From: Branchiostoma floridae
Lineage: Eukaryota; Chordata; Leptocardii; Amphioxiformes; Branchiostomatidae
Assembly: GCF_000003815.2 (NCBI RefSeq)
Contig: NC_049984.1
Coordinates: 6,592,715-6,656,714 of the forward strand
Length of the DNA: 64,000 nucleotides
Direction: 5' to 3'
Of this stretch, positions 26,823 through 37,064 are shown in pieces. The notes beneath the pieces were generated by a model that saw only the letters and a list, made by a program, of their open reading frames with translations, was not told where the DNA came from and searched no databases. Each line of letters begins with the position of its first letter. Within the stretch, counting starts at the first letter, position 1. The translations under genes and the position numbers were made by a program.

Positions 26823-26915
26823 GCCTGGTATCCAGCCGTAATATAGCTCCCGAGTCTCTTCTCTCCAAAGAAGAGAGAGGAGACTCGGGAGTTATATTAC
26901 GGCTGGATACCAGGC
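26823..26915. mobile_element. Foldback MITE (near-perfect hairpin)
   Basis: The left arm starts GCCTGGTATCCAGCCGTAAT and the right arm is its inverted copy with essentially one G/A difference over about 37 bp. The arms continue into a pyrimidine/purine match around an AAA loop. It codes for nothing. No clear target-site duplication was found. Confidence 0.75.
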
Positions 26916-27077
26916 AACTAAAATCTAATGAGAGCAACCTGTAGACCCAACAATTGCAGGGCAGTCTACAGCAGTTAAAGTCTTCCCTCACGATATCTGT
27001 TTGAAGTTTGCAGACCACTTCATTTCCCATCATTGAATCAACATGGTTCCAATTCTGCCAACAGCAGGAGCACCAAG

Positions 27078-27091
27078 GTTGCCATGGCAAC
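27078..27091. promoter_or_regulatory. RFX X-box (perfect)
   Basis: GTTGCCATGGCAAC is an exact copy of the ideal RFX site also found at 11,476. A half-site-like GTTTCCATGG follows at 27,093-27,102. Confidence 0.5.
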
Positions 27092-30000
27092 AGTTTCCAT
27101 GGGGAGGAATGCCCAGGACCAGGCACTTCTCTTCCTTTGTTGGTATCAATTTGAGAGAATGACGCAACCTGCCAAATCAAATGAGGTGGGTGGGTTCTAG
27201 GACAAGAGACAACAATTAACTATCATCTATTGTCCTGAAAAATCTTGCTATAAACTTTAAAAAGTTGCAAACAGCTGCTCCAAACGATAAATCTATGTAT
27301 ACTTGGCATGAAATACCATTGCCTAGACACAGTAGGGGGTACAAAATATTCCAAATATTTCTGTCATCTCTAGAATTACAGGTTGCAGGAATTATGACCC
27401 ATAATTTTGTGAGTAGTCTACAAGGAGGACCAAAATTACAGGCCAGAAAAGGTCCTATATGGTGGAACTAAATTATAGCAATTTTGAGTGGTCGGCACAT
27501 AGTCAGCTTGCTATTGATTTGGAGACTAGCTGTGATGTGTGTCCAAGCTCTCTCTATCAACATGGAAGTGGACGTGTTAGCCAAGCATGTAGACGCTTCA
27601 GTTTCCTTATTGGAACAACCAATAGAATGTAGTACAACAGTGAAATGCAAGGGACATCATCAGCTATAACATTAGCTATATTTATTGTTATAGTATGTCT
27701 CAGCATCTGCATTCCAGAATTTCACTAAATAGTGATTCATGACAATGCTACATTTACGTCAAACTTAATTACAGACATTTTTTTTTGTTTTAGTCTGGAA
27801 ATTGCAGGATGCAAGTGAGCATCTCGAAATCGAACATACATGTAGTTACTAGTACCAACTAGCAAAGAGTAGGACTGTTATCAGGGCTGTCAATAGGATT
27901 TGTCCCAAGAAAACCATTTAGGAAACAGAGGTTCAAAATATATAGCTGGTCACCGGTACCGGTTTGACTGTACATTGTATGTTCAATATCACCACAGTAC
28001 AGGAAGAGAGGAACACTGTCTGGAACACTTGCCAATATAAACAGGAACCTTGATCAGAATGGAGTAAGTACAGCCCTCTTGGTTTCCACCCTCCTTGCCC
28101 TAACTACTTCCAGATTGAAGTACAGTACTTGGACCATTTGAACCAGGCCATAAACCCTACTCCACATTCTCCAGGTTCCATGGACCAGAAAACTACCCAG
28201 AGCTGAGTTCCCTCCAAGGTTAAACTTCATAAATCAAGGGCCTGTCAGGGACTGGGGTGCTTGCTAACAGTTTTAGAGAAATGCCAACTTTTTCCTAAAC
28301 TTTCACTTCTGTCTTTCATGCCATTTTCATGGCATCTTCTGCAGAAAGCCACCATAAAAGGCAGTGATCAGAAGAAACATCAAAACACCTGCTAAGGAGA
28401 CTAGAATTTAGTAGAAATAAATGCAAACATGGCAAAATAAAATCTGTACTTTCCATAGGCCAACAAGGAAATAAATCAACGAACATGGAAATAAACGCTG
28501 ACAGTGACAGTCAGTTCACAATTTAGTCTTGGACATTTTATATTCAGCTTAAGACTTTATTGGTCAACTGTGACCAAAAATAAAATGTCCCCTGAATATA
28601 AAACCCAACAATCTCTAATGGCTTTAACAGAGACTCTTCTCGGCCATGTAATGTGAATTACAAAGGTCAAGGGCAACTCTACAATCCTAACTTTATCACA
28701 TGTACTTTATTTTACATGCAACAACTCCTCGACTTCAGAAGCTAGGAGAAACACACCATATTCCAGGTGCTGCATGAATCAAATTTGTCCAAATTAACAG
28801 CCCCAAAAGTGGATATCTCTACCAGCATTCCCAAAGTTTTTCCCAACGATCAGAGATTTGAGGCATTTAATCAGCCAGAGTTATCAGACCAAGCTTCCCT
28901 CCTGCCATCCTCCCTGCCCCTATCACTCAGCCAGACAGCTTCTCCCCACTTCAGATCATTTGTTGTACCTTTCAAGTTGGACACATCAGTCCCCCACATC
29001 TGTGCAGGCCATCCTGGCTGGTGCCACCCCCTGTCAGCAAGTCTGCCTTCAGGTGCATTTATGGTCTGTTACAGTGGTATACTTGAGGCCATGCTGATTT
29101 AATAGTTTGTGGCTTCCCTGATATCAAAAAATGCTTATCATAAGCTGGAAGATCAATATAAAAACTGAGCCTGATGAGAAAGTCTACCACGTCTTTCAGG
29201 ACATCATCATGGGAAGGTTGAGTTGACAGTCTTACCTTGACTTGAATGTTATCTATCAGGAAGTAAATGTAGTCATAGCATTCTATTTGCATGGTGTCAA
29301 AGGTTGAACCTACTTAGATTTTACTTTATAAAGTCCAAGAACCAAAGAAATAAATTGATGTGGCATTACATTCAAGAAATATGATTTTTTTTAAATATGA
29401 TTAAATTTTTAACTGTAAATGTTGTCAAAGAAATACATAAGATGTGTAATATCAATTGGATAAATCATCCATAATAGACACTGCCAAGCCAGGAGCCTAT
29501 AGTACAACGGATGTCTACCAAGATGATAAAAGCCAAAGATCAATATCATAGGAATCACAAAGAGTCAGACACAAAGAGTTAGTTTTGATATAATATTATA
29601 AAGGAAGCACAACAGACTACATGGCAGCAAGACTGACTGAGAGAACCTAAAATTGGCAGACTCCTCGTTAATCTGTTGTATACATGTTTTTCATAATCGC
29701 CCTGACCTGACCAGGGTTAGTCCAAATCCTCATGATAAGTGAAAAGTGCAGCCAATGTCAGAACTTCCCATAGCATAAACAGTTTACATTCTAACTAAAA
29801 GCAGGTTAGAGTTACATTTAAAAGGGACAACGAGTTCAGGGTCCCGAGGAACTGGTCAGCAATACAAGCAGAGATGGCAAACCTAATCCACCCCCCCCCC
29901 TCCCGCTCCCCTCGCTCCTCAAAGTCAATCATGAATGTATTATGGCCCTTCCATTCTTAAAAACAAACAGGTGTACTAAGGATGTTGGTAACATTGGTTT

Positions 30001-30382
30001 ATCACAATCTAACCTTGTGTTCATACACAAAACTGCCCAAGAAGATAATGCGTTTAGGTGACCAGCAAAATCTGGTCTATGTATGTGGACAAGTATGGTT
30101 ATGATAGATTACTTTCTCATAACATTGACTATCAAATGACCACCAAAAAGTCATTGATATTAGCCAGGTGGTCCTTATGTACAAGTGGGTCACTTCAACA
30201 AGCTGCACTATACATGTATAATAGTGTGGCTTGTACATTGACCCCTCGAACTGGCCAAAAATCCATCAGGCCAACGCCTCACCACCACATGAGTGTCCGC
30301 TGCCCTTTATTTGTCACCCTATTAAACATCAAAGCCTCCTGGTGCCACTTGGCCTAATTGTGTTCTGCTGGGATTCAGGGCA

Positions 30383-30840
30383 CTTCAAAGAGCAGGACCA
30401 TCTCCAAGCAGATGTTAAGAGGAGAGATATGATGATTTCCTGACTGCTCCCATTTCTGACCAGTGGAGGATATCCAGTACATGACTATAAAATGCTATAA
30501 TATTACTGCCAATCATCTGCTTGGTGGTTAACTTCAAAGTGCAGGGCCATCTCCAAGCAGACATTAGGAGACATCTGAAGATTTCCTGACTGCTCCCATG
30601 TTCTTCCTAGTGGAGGGTACCCAGTAAATGAAGTCATAAAATGCTATAATGTTACTGCCTAACATCTGCTTGGTGGTTAACTTCAAAGTGCAGGACCATA
30701 TCAAAGCAGATGTTAGGAGGAGAGATCTGAAGATTTCCTGATTGATCCCATTTTCTTACCAGTGGAGAGTAAATTACAAAGGAAGCCGTAAAATGGTATG
30801 ATGATACATCCGAACACCTGCTTAGTGGTTAACTTCAAAG
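30383..30840 (+). repeat. 149-bp tandem repeat, about three copies
   Basis: 'cttcaaag' starts units at 30,383, 30,532, 30,681 and 30,833. Each unit contains 'ccaagcagatgtta' (or a variant), 'gatttcctga', 'ccagtggag' (or 'ctagtggag') and an 'aaaatgctataat' block. The core 'atctccaagcagatgtt' also occurs alone near 26,072, so the family is dispersed. Confidence 0.7.
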
Positions 30841-32829
30841 AGAAAGCTTAGTGCACTGACTCATTTTATCTATTCCAGAGATTAATCATTAAAAGATTCT
30901 TTGGGCTAATTCAATTTAGTTTTCTATTCTATATCAATATCTGTTCCAAATATCGTCTTATTTTTGTATTGGTTCTCATACGAAGCAATACATATGTATT
31001 GTTTCCTTGCAGAAGATTCTTAAACTCTGAGAACGTTCAACAATGTATGCAAAGGGTATTCTTAGTTTGACAAATACTTATTATGCGCTAAATAGATTTA
31101 ATGTTTTTTCCATAACAGCTGCAGAACAGTGTTTTATCAATACGAATGTAAACAAGCATGTAGTAAGAACAGTAATCAGGCTTACCATACACATATAGCA
31201 ACAAATCTAAAAGAACACTTCGGATCACTCCAAGAAGCTAATTAAGCCAATGCAAAGATTCCTATCACAAACATCAGCCCTGCCTGTATGTGAGTCATGT
31301 GAACAGTGAGATCCTGACCCTCCCCCTGTATGCCTGGAACCTGGCCTAGTCAACTCACTTCTCACGATCACATTACCAACTCCACTTATCATCACAATGT
31401 ACCTTAAATTCCCACTTACTAGTTTGCCAAGAGGCATCTTCCTAACAGCACTTTTGGTTATTAAAAGATTTTGGACTTTCTGCAAAGGAATTTATTTTAA
31501 ATTTTTATTCAAAGGAAGGTAAACTGATAATGCTTTCCTTTCATCACTTCCCTGGGTCATATTACCAAATACATACATTACTGATATCTTAAATATCTAC
31601 TTTGCCAATGGGCATCTTTACAGAACAACCGTATCAAGCAAAAATCTCAATTACTGGTTTTGTTCGACATTTCTTTCAACATCAGGAGATAACACACGAT
31701 TTCCTTCATTTTGGAATTTAAAAAAAAGGCTGACCAGTGTTATTTCACTTCCACATTTCACTCCTATCTAATCTCCACACCCTGCTTTTGCTGGTAGGTC
31801 TTAAATCTTGCTTTAAACTTAAGTATAGGTAAACGATGAATTTACGTTTTGTAAGGAACTGCTGTTGTTTCACATTCATCCAGCGATTTTGCGATTTTCC
31901 CACGCCAGCCGGCTAGCGGGCAGACCTCTCCACGGGGGATTATCCCTCCATAGAGATGGGGAAAGCAGCTGACTGGGGTGGAAGAAAGGACCCTTCAACT
32001 GTAACACTGACACTGTGGCCCGGACTGCTCATATTCAACCATGTAAACACTGTAGTCTGACTACCCTCCAAACAGAGATTGGTAGGGAAAAGAGCAGCCA
32101 GGGCAAGTTGTTTTCTGCCAGGAGCAGGGATAAAAAACGGTGCATATTATAGGAAGATCACAATTTTCCCCACCAACCTCTGTTCGAAGAACAGAAGGGC
32201 AACTATTTTTCGTTGCTATTCTATTAAACTTTGCAGAAACTTTCACTGCTGTCTCAAAAGAAAAGACTAAAATATGAACTGTGATACTGGCACTGTTGGT
32301 TATATTCAATATGACTAGACTGCTCATTTTCAAACATATAAACATTGCAAGGAGGATGGACCAGTTTCTCTTTTGATCCATTCCTGATTGCGTTGAGAAC
32401 AATTGGTCTCAAAGCACAACACTCTTGTACAGTCCCAGTGGTTACCATTTGCTTTCAGTAAAATGTCTCACCGTGGTCTTTGGGGATGCTCAAATTCACT
32501 CATGTAAACATTGTATAATGAGTACACTGCTTTCCTTTTTAACCCTAATCCACCCCTCAAGCTCTGTTTTGACTGAAAGGCCTTTGTTTACATACATGTG
32601 TATATTCAATAATTATATCATTCTCATGATTTTTCAGATAATTCTTGTCTTGTGTTATACCTGTATGCCCTAGGATCTAGGATCATAATACTGAAGGGCC
32701 ACCCTCAAGTTCAAAGAGACGAACACTGAATCATTATGCTTTACAACTTGTAATTTGTTCCAGTACATGTGGCAGTAGTTACCTTTGCTTATAGGAAACT
32801 GACCACTGAAAATTACTTGTCTACGGCAT

Positions 32830-33117
32830 ACTGGTGAAATGGCCAAGTGAGCGGAGTGTTTGCCTTGCTTTTGGCAGGTTGTGAGCTCGATCGCTAGCTG
32901 ACATACCAAAGACTTTTAATATCGTACATACTGCTTTCTCTCCTGAGCACTCAGCATTTGGGAAAGAGTATGGTAATTTAACACACTCCACAACCAGTGG
33001 ACTAGCCCCCTGCTGAAGTGATTGTATAAAGTTGTGTGGCCCAAGGTTGAAGGGCTAATGAAACGGAGATGGGCAACACCCTGTGCTGCATTAGTTGTAG
33101 GGACTTTACAAAACTGC
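32830..33117 (+). repeat. tRNA-derived SINE, near full length
   Basis: An A-box-like 'tggccaagtgagcggagtg' and a B-box-like 'gagctcgatcgc' are followed by 'gcatttgggaaagagta', 'tggactagccccctgctgaa' and 'ggcccaaggttgaagg', and the element ends at 'agttgtagggactttac'. This is the usual order of a composite amphioxus-type SINE. It ends a few bases from the splice donor of the candidate exon at 33,122. Confidence 0.55.
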
Positions 33118-33121
33118 CTAC

Positions 33122-33256
33122 CTGGTCATCACTAGTAGGGCGGAACGGTTTCAGGAACAAACTGCCATCCTCGTTCCAACTCAGCTGAAAGCCTCCAATC
33201 TCATTGGACGGCTGTTTCCATAGCAACTCCAGGGACATCCTTGCTCCCTGCTCCAT
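33122..33256 (-). CDS. Candidate alternative first coding exon of the PLEKHG4-like gene
   Basis: An ATG at 33,256 (good context, GGG before it) opens 45 codons ending at a donor (GACCAG|GTAGGC) in phase 0, compatible with the exon at 165. The peptide includes MEQGARMSLELLWKQPSNEI and SWNEDGSLFLKPFRPTSDDQ, fairly coding-like in composition. An RFX X-box lies within it at 33,214-33,227. No homologue is recognised and no transcript is available. The donor borders a SINE, so this may be an exonised or chance frame. Confidence 0.3.
33214..33227. promoter_or_regulatory. RFX X-box
   Basis: GTTTCCATAGCAAC fits the RFX consensus GYYNYYATRRNRAC at every position except C for R at position 12. CCAAT (33,194) and ATTGG (33,204) boxes lie just to the left. 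X-box plus CCAAT spacing is typical of RFX/NF-Y promoters. Confidence 0.45.
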
Positions 33257-34547
33257 CCCACAGACATGTCATTCCTCAAAAATGCCAACTTTCCACTGTC
33301 TGGTTTTTGAAACATTCTGACGCACGAAGTTGTCACAGGGTATTTCTCAAGTAATGATTTATTGATTCATGCCCACTTTAAATCCTCTTACCACCAGCTA
33401 TTGAAACCTAGCCTAAAGCTGGAGAGCAGACCAGTAAGCATCAAAGAGGAGGGGGGATGAAAGTTGGAAAACATAAAAAAACAGTTCATGCCAGACAAAT
33501 AACAATAACATCAAAAGATCTCATTTGTAGCAGAGTTACAAAACAGAAAAAAGATGCTTCAAATTGGATCTTTTTTTAAATGGCAAGACCAAAAGGATGT
33601 TCTGAACATTTGACACCCCCTCCCATCACCAATCCTTCTTCCTAACCACCCATCCATCCTGCTTCAAAGGCACTTCATACAAGAGCTCCTTGCAGAGGCA
33701 TGAAGTGGAAAAGAGGGGCTCCACCCTGCCAACTTACATGTAAAACACAATTTATAGAGTTTCTTGCCCTCAAATCTTGTATTGGAGCAAAGAGAAAGGG
33801 GGTGGCATTTTTTATTACCCTTGGTAAGCTAGTGCACTAAACCATTTAATTTTTTCACATATTAACAATAGGAGAAGAACAACAACAAAATGATACTAAT
33901 CACTTCAATGGTAGAAATTGAACCACTTCTTTACACACCAAGGAGGACACTGATTACTTTACAAGACCCGAGAGTGTTCACATCATCATACCCCTCCCTG
34001 CTAGCTATTCCAAACCTTTTCACATGGAAAATACCTTGCCTGGGATTGTTACTCCCTGTCAATCAAATTTTACCCAATATAAACCATATGTTACCACTAG
34101 GGTGGAGTCAGACTGAGGGCATGGCTCTTTCTGAACACCAGTTGATTTGTTTGCACCCCTGAGTGCGGACCACTTGAAAAATCCTTTCCCCTTGCAGAAA
34201 AATTAGTGAGTCTGGTTCCTGTGGGGTGGCCAGTCTGCTGTTTGTTTATGGAGGGTGACAGGGATGGGGATGGGAAGGTGGGGATGCTTTGATGTCAGGA
34301 AAAATGTCTGGATGCCCATGGGACCTGTCACATTCTGATGGATATGCTGAGTGGTGCTGCCACCCAGGAAATATGGGAGCAAAGATTTTATCAAAAATCA
34401 AATTTACAACTCTTCAAAATCAAATGAAATAATGACACAACAGGCATAAATCATATAATCAAAATAAAGTTTGATTTTGCTAAATATTTCATAAAATCAT
34501 ACCAAGGGGAGTGACAAGAAAAAGTGCAGCATACTTGGGATTTTCTC

Positions 34548-35635
34548 TAACGGCACTGAACTTTAATCCAACGCAACTTTAATCCAACACTTTTCGGAAC
34601 CCATCTGTCAGTCAAAAACTAGCTCCGGTTTGCAAATTCTTTTGAGTGCTTTACAAGACCAGTAAGGTATACGACTTAAAGCCTTGTAAGTTTGAGCTCA
34701 CAAAGATCGCATGTTGCAGTGACAAGTTAATCAATCTTCTGGTATGTTTTCATCTGTTAATCAAGCCGTGGGAAGAGGGCAGCGATTGTAATTTCAAGCA
34801 ACACTACTCTTCGTCCTCACATTACACAATCATCATCACAGTAAATATAGTGAAATATCAATAAACTGTCCATCCAACACAACCAACATGCCTTGAAGTA
34901 TCCCTCTTTAAGTACAGGGCCAGGCTTTGTTACACAAATTCAGTGGAAATCCGAACACGCGCCATTTTGAATCATATTTCAGCACGCCCCTTCACCCCTA
35001 TTTTTGAAAGTGATCACATCCAAAGGCCAGTAGGACGGATCTCACTGGCGATACCATTACAGCCCCACATGGGGGACGTGTTGTAGGGAGTTTGTACTGT
35101 GTTTTGCGGGGATATTTTTTGGGAACCATTCACAAACAACGTATTTTGCCACCATTTGCTGACCAAACAACGGATGAAAAGTTTCATAGAACGTCATAAC
35201 TGTGTAGTGGAACAGCAGAACGGATTTGCCGCTGGTTGATGTATTTTCGGGCCGTGTTTTGATCGCTGCTATCAGCAGTTTACTGACATGCCGATTTGCC
35301 AATTTATCCTTGAGTAAGTGCCTGCCGATTGATACAAATTTGTCGTTGTAAATATGAAAACCATAGATAAACAGCCTTATTATATTATTGTGTTGGATTA
35401 AAGTTCCACTGGGAATAGAATCCCAAAGGACTTGCTATCAGTTACACTGTCTTTGAAATGTTATTTTCTCGCGACACAACAGAAAGTGGCAGACCAATGC
35501 ATGTGTAGCAATGGCCGGGGAAACATAGTAAACAATGCACTTAACAGTTTCCAGAATGCGCTAAAGCCCGCTTGTTTATTTATGGTTCAGTTTAGAATTT
35601 GTTGGAATGTGTTGGATTAAAGTTCAGTGCCGTTA
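34548..35635. mobile_element. Non-autonomous Tc/mariner-like element, 1.09 kb
   Basis: The left end, TAACGGCACTGAACTTTAAT then CCAAC, is repeated exactly inverted at 35,611-35,635. If the outer TA on each side is the target duplication, the element is TA-flanked as in Tc1/mariner. The subterminal motif 'ctttaatccaac' recurs inside the left end (34,577-34,588) and inverted near 35,393-35,404. Open frames inside are short, and no transposase motifs are seen. Confidence 0.75.
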
Positions 35636-37007
35636 ATAATGACATGTAAATCCTCCAATCCATTTTAGTAGGGAAAGACTTGTCATCGACACCTCTTTAG
35701 TTTTAGCGGATTAGCAATGCAGATCACAAGTCTCTGTTATCATCACAAAAACAACAAATTTTATCCAATTTAGAAGAACAAAACGATCTAAATCTACTTC
35801 AAGTGGGTGTGATTTCATGGAATTTGCAACACAACAGACAGGAGTTTGAAAGTTTACCCAAGCCGTGAAAACAGCGGAAACTCCGGCACGATTTGAGCGG
35901 CGTGTCGCTATTTGCAGGCTTGTCTGACACAAGTAAAGTGTAAACCGGACACCAAAACACACGGGAACATCGGCGGATACAACAGGATAAACACCGAGAC
36001 AAGTAGGGACACAGGGCCAGACTGTGGGGGTGTTTGCAGGAGTGTTACTACTCGCAAAATTGTCAACACCGGACTCCTCTTGGGGCAGAAAAAAATGGGG
36101 AAAATTCGCCAACAAAATTGGGTCAAAAATGTGTCCGAAGAAACAACCGAGCTTTCTCAAACAAAGTAGCATTTCTGACATATCATGAACCCAATTTTGG
36201 ACAATTTTCTACATCAATTCGGTCCCCAAAAAGGGTTTGGCAAAGACATGTTGCAAACTCTAGCTCTTTGGATCGATCTGTTGTGAAACCGAACATTTCA
36301 CAATTCCCCCGCGGCACAACAACACTGCCGGGGGTGCAAGCCGGGGCATGTTTTCAAACCCGTCTGGTCGGTAAAAACTCGGCTAGAAAAACTTGCCAGC
36401 CTTCCAAATCTACAGTTTACATAATCTATGATACAATCCATCTTCTAAAGACGGTGTTAAGTGGACCTGGAAAAGTCGAATCGCTTTTGACAAAACAGAC
36501 CCCGTAATTTGAGGACAAGGAAAGTATTTATGGCACCTTTCCAACGCGTTCGTCGTTTGCCAGTTTAAATCTTGTCTGACTTCCAAACCATAGCAATAGA
36601 CTTTCTTGCTATTTTACGGAGATTGAAATGTAAAAATTGAATTCAGAGATGATTTGGATACTATGATTTATAGGAAACATTTTGCCCAAACTTCAGCTCG
36701 TCACGTCCGTCCTGACCCTGCCCCGACCCGCCCATCAGCTGGCTATCTGCAGAAATTCCTGCACGAGATCTGAGTAGATTTCATCCACAAAGTGTTCCTT
36801 ACAACAACCGTCTGTTTCAGAAATACACCCGGCAAGCTTACAGCACACAAAAGCCGGCCTGTTCGGCGATCAGATGATTGAAATTCAATGAATGCAGACG
36901 AATTATCGCGTTCTGCATAAGAGTAGAGCACAGTTCGTGCCGGCGGTCAATCTCTGGTCTTGGAACACCACCAAAATGTAGTCCTAAAATAACGTCTTAG
37001 CCCTCAC

Positions 37008-37064
37008 CTTGGGGGGTTTCTTCTGCTTCTCTCGCCCCGAAGACGTCTTCCCGGCTCCAGACAT
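37008..37064 (-). CDS. Probable first coding exon of the PLEKHG4/KIAA1755-like gene
   Basis: On the minus strand an ATG at 37,064 opens a 19-codon lysine-rich peptide, MSGAGKTSSGREKQKKPPK, ending at a strong donor (AAG|GTGAGG) in phase 0. The next supported minus-strand coding exon downstream (1-165) also begins in phase 0, so the two join in frame with residue 20 at SFLHDLD. About 80 bases upstream is a YY1-like start-region motif (AAGATGGCGCC at roughly 37,145-37,156), common near animal transcription starts. The intron would be about 36.8 kb. Assigning this exon to that gene is inference from phase and from the lack of another acceptor exon between them; transcript data would settle it. 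Confidence 0.55.

Larger units (their letters stand above)
166..37007 (-). other. Giant first intron of the PLEKHG4-like gene
   Basis: No long conserved coding region was found on either strand in these 36.8 kb. Open frames here have no recognisable domains and mostly fall in AT-rich or repetitive sequence. The intron carries SINE pieces (about 2.7, 19.9, 32.8 kb), DNA-transposon derivatives (16.9, 26.8, 34.5 kb), a dispersed inverted-repeat element (22.3-23.35 kb), tandem duplications (11.8-12.3, 17.4, 30.4 kb), candidate alternative first exons (5.8, 15.4-15.9, 33.2 kb) and clusters of transcription-factor motifs. I see nothing definable in the remaining stretches, for example 200-2,690, 2,800-5,760, 5,945-10,150, 12,700-15,380, 17,540-19,080, 20,110-22,290, 23,360-26,820, 26,920-30,380, 30,850-32,820 and 35,640-37,000. 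Confidence 0.5.

Noticed and set aside
26812-27180. 122-codon minus-strand open frame
   Set aside because: Much of it reads through the foldback MITE hairpin.
35711-36507. Overlapping open frames of 156 and 157 codons on opposite strands
   Set aside because: Neither peptide has a recognisable motif, and the region lies within the presumed first intron; probably a GC-richer stretch without stops.
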